From positions 1 through 8,953 of the forward strand of contig JBBDRV010000073.1 of NCBI GenBank assembly GCA_040905285.1: a stretch of 8,953 nucleotides of DNA. The letters are read 5' to 3'. Within the stretch, counting starts at the first letter, position 1, and every line of letters begins with the position of its first letter. The stretch comes from JBBDRV01 sp040905285. Lineage in GTDB: Bacteria; Bacteroidota; Rhodothermia; Balneolales; Balneolaceae. Positions 5,698 to 8,953 of this stretch are shown here, in pieces. The translations under genes were made by a program, and so were the position numbers. The notes beneath the pieces were generated by a model. That model saw only the letters and a program-made list of their open reading frames with translations, ran no database searches and was not told where the DNA came from.

Positions 5698-6090
5698 TCA
5701 GGAATCTTCTTCTTTTTCTTCAGGCTTCTCTATTTCTTCCTGAAGGGATAAACCGAATCGTTTGGAATAGTCCATAATGAAATCCACAACATCGGACTCT
5801 ATGCTTTTCTCCTCAGAAAGGGAGCTTCCCCTGAAGCCCATCCGGCCTCCGGCTTTTTTAAGTTCGATTCGATTTTTTTTATCAGTACATTCTATAACGC
5901 ACACAAGCGTAACAGTTGCATTGATCTGTTTTTCGTACTGTTCGTACAGAGCTACAAAAATCTCATCGACATTCTTCGGCGAGTCGTATTTATAGAGATA
6001 TTTTGGTTCCAGACTTTCAAACAATTTTGGTGCCATCCTACGGAGCGTATCATTGGGCCCGTATACAAAGTACCTGGTTATTGTACTCAT
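5698..6090 (-). CDS. Unrecognised cytoplasmic protein, 130 aa
   Basis: I do not recognise this family. The protein begins MSTITRYFVYGPNDTLRRMA. It has a helical N-terminal half (LFESLEPKYLYKYDSPKNVDEIFVALYEQYEKQ), a hydrophobic beta-like stretch (ATVTLVCVIEC), a glycine-rich turn (KKAGGRMGFRGSS) and a helical region (VVDFIMDYSKRFGL). It ends in a Glu/Lys-rich, probably disordered tail (IEKPEEKEEDS). There is no signal peptide or membrane span. The frame continues upstream to a TTG at 6240, but those 50 residues overlap the promoter region and look non-coding, so I took the ATG at 6090. The gene lies 18 bp before prmC on the same strand, so it is likely co-transcribed with it. The mixed alpha/beta pattern and basic GGRMGFRGS loop could bind a ligand or nucleic acid, but this is a guess. 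Confidence 0.75.
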   Translation of the reverse strand: MSTITRYFVYGPNDTLRRMAPKLFESLEPKYLYKYDSPKNVDEIFVALYEQYEKQINATVTLVCVIECTDKKNRIELKKAGGRMGFRGSSLSEEKSIESDVVDFIMDYSKRFGLSLQEEIEKPEEKEEDS

Positions 6091-6308
6091 AAAAAAGTTC
6101 AACGATTTATTACATGGGGTTGACCAATAAGAATCAGCCAATAATCTGCAGGAATAAAAAGCTAAATCAAACAAGAAGCAAATGAGGGTTGAATGCAGAC
6201 CCTCTGGACAATGAACAAGTTTGCGGTTATTTTTCCGCAATGCAACGAAGCCGGCATTTTATACGTTTCTGAAGTGCATTTTTTACTAAATAATACGAAC
6301 CCGAAACC
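6091..6308. promoter_or_regulatory. Divergent intergenic region with two short inverted repeats
   Basis: This 218-bp gap must hold the promoters of the minus-strand pair (unrecognised gene and prmC) and of the plus-strand outer-membrane gene. Two inverted repeats are visible: GAGGGT (6184-6189) with ACCCTC (6199-6204), and TTGCGG (6221-6226) with CCGCAA (6235-6240). CCAATAA is repeated at 6124 and 6138. TACGTTTC at 6262-6269 matches the Bacteroidota -7 consensus TAnnTTTG at all but the last base, but no TTTG is suitably placed upstream. No promoter can be called firmly. Confidence 0.5.
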
Positions 6309-7148
6309 ATGCGTCAAATAGCTATCATGATTACAGTTCTGTTTGTAATCGACGGGATTTCTCCGGCAGAACTTTACGGTCAGATCGAAGAACCTGATCT
6401 TCGCGGCATAGATGAGCCGAAAACAGCATTTGACGACAACGTGAGAAACGGGATCAGCCTGAATGTGATTATAAATAACTATGGATTCGGGGCGGGTGTC
6501 GAGTTTAAACGGGTTTTTGCGCCGAATTTTGAAGGCACATTGACACTGAGGGCGGCCGGCCTGCGTGATGTCAGCGAGCAGACGTTTACCGATTTCTTTT
6601 TCGGTCAGCAGATCATCCCGAACAAGTACAAGCGCGGATTTTCATTTCCCATGACAGTGGGGGTGCGGCAGCGGCTTTTTGCCCGCCAGGTTGACGACAA
6701 CTACAGGTTTTACATAAGCGGGGATATCGGTCCAGTACTGGCTTATACGTACCCTTATTTTGACGATATTTATGATTACGGATACCGGCTTAATTTTCCC
6801 AACTACAATGTGATGCAGCCGGTGAATGACATTTTTACCGGACTGGGAGACGGAACGTGGCATCTCGGCCTGGCGGGGGAATTAAGGCTGAGTATGGATA
6901 TAGTTGAAAACTTTGCCCGCCTGTCGTCTATACAGTTCGGCTACATGTTCTATTATTTTGATGAAGGCCTTCAGCTCATGCAGCCGAACCAGCCGATTCC
7001 GTTGGACAATCCGGAACAGGGAGAGTTTCCCTATGAACATACAAATGAGGCAGATCCAATCGGTTCCCTCGTGATGCAGCCGTTTTTTGATGACCAAAGA
7101 TTTTTCGGCACGCCCCAGATCAGCTTTATATTCGGCAGAATGTGGTAG
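6309..7148 (+). CDS. Predicted outer-membrane beta-barrel protein, 279 aa, function unknown
   Basis: An N-terminal signal peptide is visible: a short basic start, a hydrophobic core (IAIMITVLFVI), and probable cleavage near residue 25 (AELYGQ). The mature part is rich in alternating aromatic and glycine strands (NVIINNYGFGAGVEFKR, GFSFPMTVGVRQRLF, YRFYISGDIGPVLAY, SIQFGYMFYYF) and ends in ISFIFGRMW. A C-terminal aromatic residue after such a strand is the usual recognition signal for the BAM insertion machinery. Together these point to a barrel of perhaps 8-12 strands in the outer membrane. There is no lipobox cysteine, no plug domain and no recognisable enzyme motif, so substrate and role are unknown. 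It stands between a divergent promoter region and eno on the same strand, with 104 bp before eno. No Shine-Dalgarno sequence precedes the ATG. Confidence 0.82.
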   Translation: MRQIAIMITVLFVIDGISPAELYGQIEEPDLRGIDEPKTAFDDNVRNGISLNVIINNYGFGAGVEFKRVFAPNFEGTLTLRAAGLRDVSEQTFTDFFFGQQIIPNKYKRGFSFPMTVGVRQRLFARQVDDNYRFYISGDIGPVLAYTYPYFDDIYDYGYRLNFPNYNVMQPVNDIFTGLGDGTWHLGLAGELRLSMDIVENFARLSSIQFGYMFYYFDEGLQLMQPNQPIPLDNPEQGEFPYEHTNEADPIGSLVMQPFFDDQRFFGTPQISFIFGRMW

Positions 7149-8539
<1,391 letters not shown>

Positions 8540-8542
8540 TAA

Positions 8543-8555
8543 ACGCCGGGGGCGT
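8543..8555 (+). other. Short hairpin after eno
   Basis: ACGCC-GGG-GGCGT forms a five-pair stem with a 3-base loop 3 bp after the eno stop codon. No T-run follows at once, so it is not a clear intrinsic terminator; it could stabilise the eno mRNA end or be incidental. Confidence 0.25.
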
Positions 8556-8617
8556 GAGAAGGTCCGAAGGGTCTCTTTCTCTGTTGCCGTTTGAGGGATT
8601 GATAAGTACCATGCTTT

Positions 8618-8953
8618 ATGCGTATCAAACGCCTGTTATTACAAAATTTCAGGAACCATTCGGAAACATCTGTCGACTGTGCTCCTCACGTGAACGTCAT
8701 CACCGGTCCCAATGGTGCGGGCAAGACCAATTTGATTGATGCGATTCATTACCTGTGTATGACAAGAAGTTTTGTATCGGGCAGTGATCAGTATGTCGTT
8801 TCTGAAGGTGAGAAATCTTTTCTGATAGAAGGCGGGTTCGAGGGAGAGATACGCTCCCGGTTTAATGTTCGCTGTCTGTACTCCCGGGGTGAGGGTAAAA
8901 AGATATTTGTAAATGAAAGTCCGCTTGACCGGCTCTCGGATCTGATCGGCATG
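8618..8953 (+). CDS. recF: DNA replication and repair protein RecF, 5' part (first 112 codons)
   Basis: An ABC/SMC-like ATPase that, with RecO and RecR, loads RecA onto gapped single-stranded DNA at stalled forks. The start MRIKRLLLQNFRNH is typical of RecF (the LxNFRNY-type opening strand), and the Walker A motif GPNGAGKT is at residues 30-37, followed by NLIDAIHYLCMTRSF, which matches the family pattern. The gene runs off the right edge, so the signature and Walker B motifs are outside the window. ATG at 8618 is chosen; the ATG at 8611 is out of frame. It follows eno by 78 bp and may share its transcript. The classical partners dnaN and dnaA are not next to it: dnaA is about 4.3 kb away on the other strand. 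Confidence 0.97.
   Translation, partial: MRIKRLLLQNFRNHSETSVDCAPHVNVITGPNGAGKTNLIDAIHYLCMTRSFVSGSDQYVVSEGEKSFLIEGGFEGEIRSRFNVRCLYSRGEGKKIFVNESPLDRLSDLIGM

Noticed and set aside
8554..8739. Plus-strand open frame across the eno-recF gap
   Set aside because: It is out of frame with recF and overlaps its well-supported N-terminus.

Overview
The window looks like a housekeeping segment of a chromosome from a Bacteroidota-like lineage, possibly the Balneolota/Rhodothermota branch. The lineage call is an inference. It rests on the near absence of Shine-Dalgarno sequences before the genes, a small DUF4834-like membrane protein, a folB-folK-deoxynucleoside kinase cluster and an outer-membrane beta-barrel protein. 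No phage, insertion sequence, CRISPR array or RNA gene was seen.

Layout. From about 6.1 kb leftwards every gene is on the minus strand; from 6.3 kb rightwards every gene is on the plus strand. Reading the minus strand from 4356 down, a very tight cluster runs dnaA, folB, folK, a deoxynucleoside kinase, a small membrane protein and a TPR protein. The junctions are 5 bp apart, 13 bp overlapping, 2 bp apart, abutting, and a 4-bp ATGA overlap. After a 158-bp gap with a GC-rich hairpin comes a small unrecognised protein (467 to 117), then the first codons of another gene that leaves the window at base 1. Upstream of dnaA, 4357-4788 is a gene-free, AT-rich stretch with three perfect TTATCCACA DnaA boxes, an AT-rich palindrome framed by direct repeats and an inverted repeat. 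It is a good candidate for the replication origin and/or an autoregulated dnaA promoter. Beyond it, prmC and an unrecognised 130-residue protein form a second minus-strand unit.

A 218-bp divergent intergenic region (6091-6308) with two short inverted repeats separates these from the plus-strand genes: a predicted outer-membrane protein, enolase (eno) and the 5' part of recF, which runs off the right edge.

How the genes relate. The dnaA cluster joins the replication initiator to genes for folate synthesis (folB, folK; folate is needed for thymidylate) and deoxynucleoside salvage (kinase), so initiation and dNTP precursor supply may be co-expressed. recF, often found as dnaA-dnaN-recF, lies about 4.3 kb from dnaA in the opposite orientation behind eno, and dnaN is absent from the window. 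dnaA itself has no ATG or GTG start and must use TTG. I found no convincing new biological system; the points most worth checking are the origin/promoter architecture and the two unrecognised small proteins.
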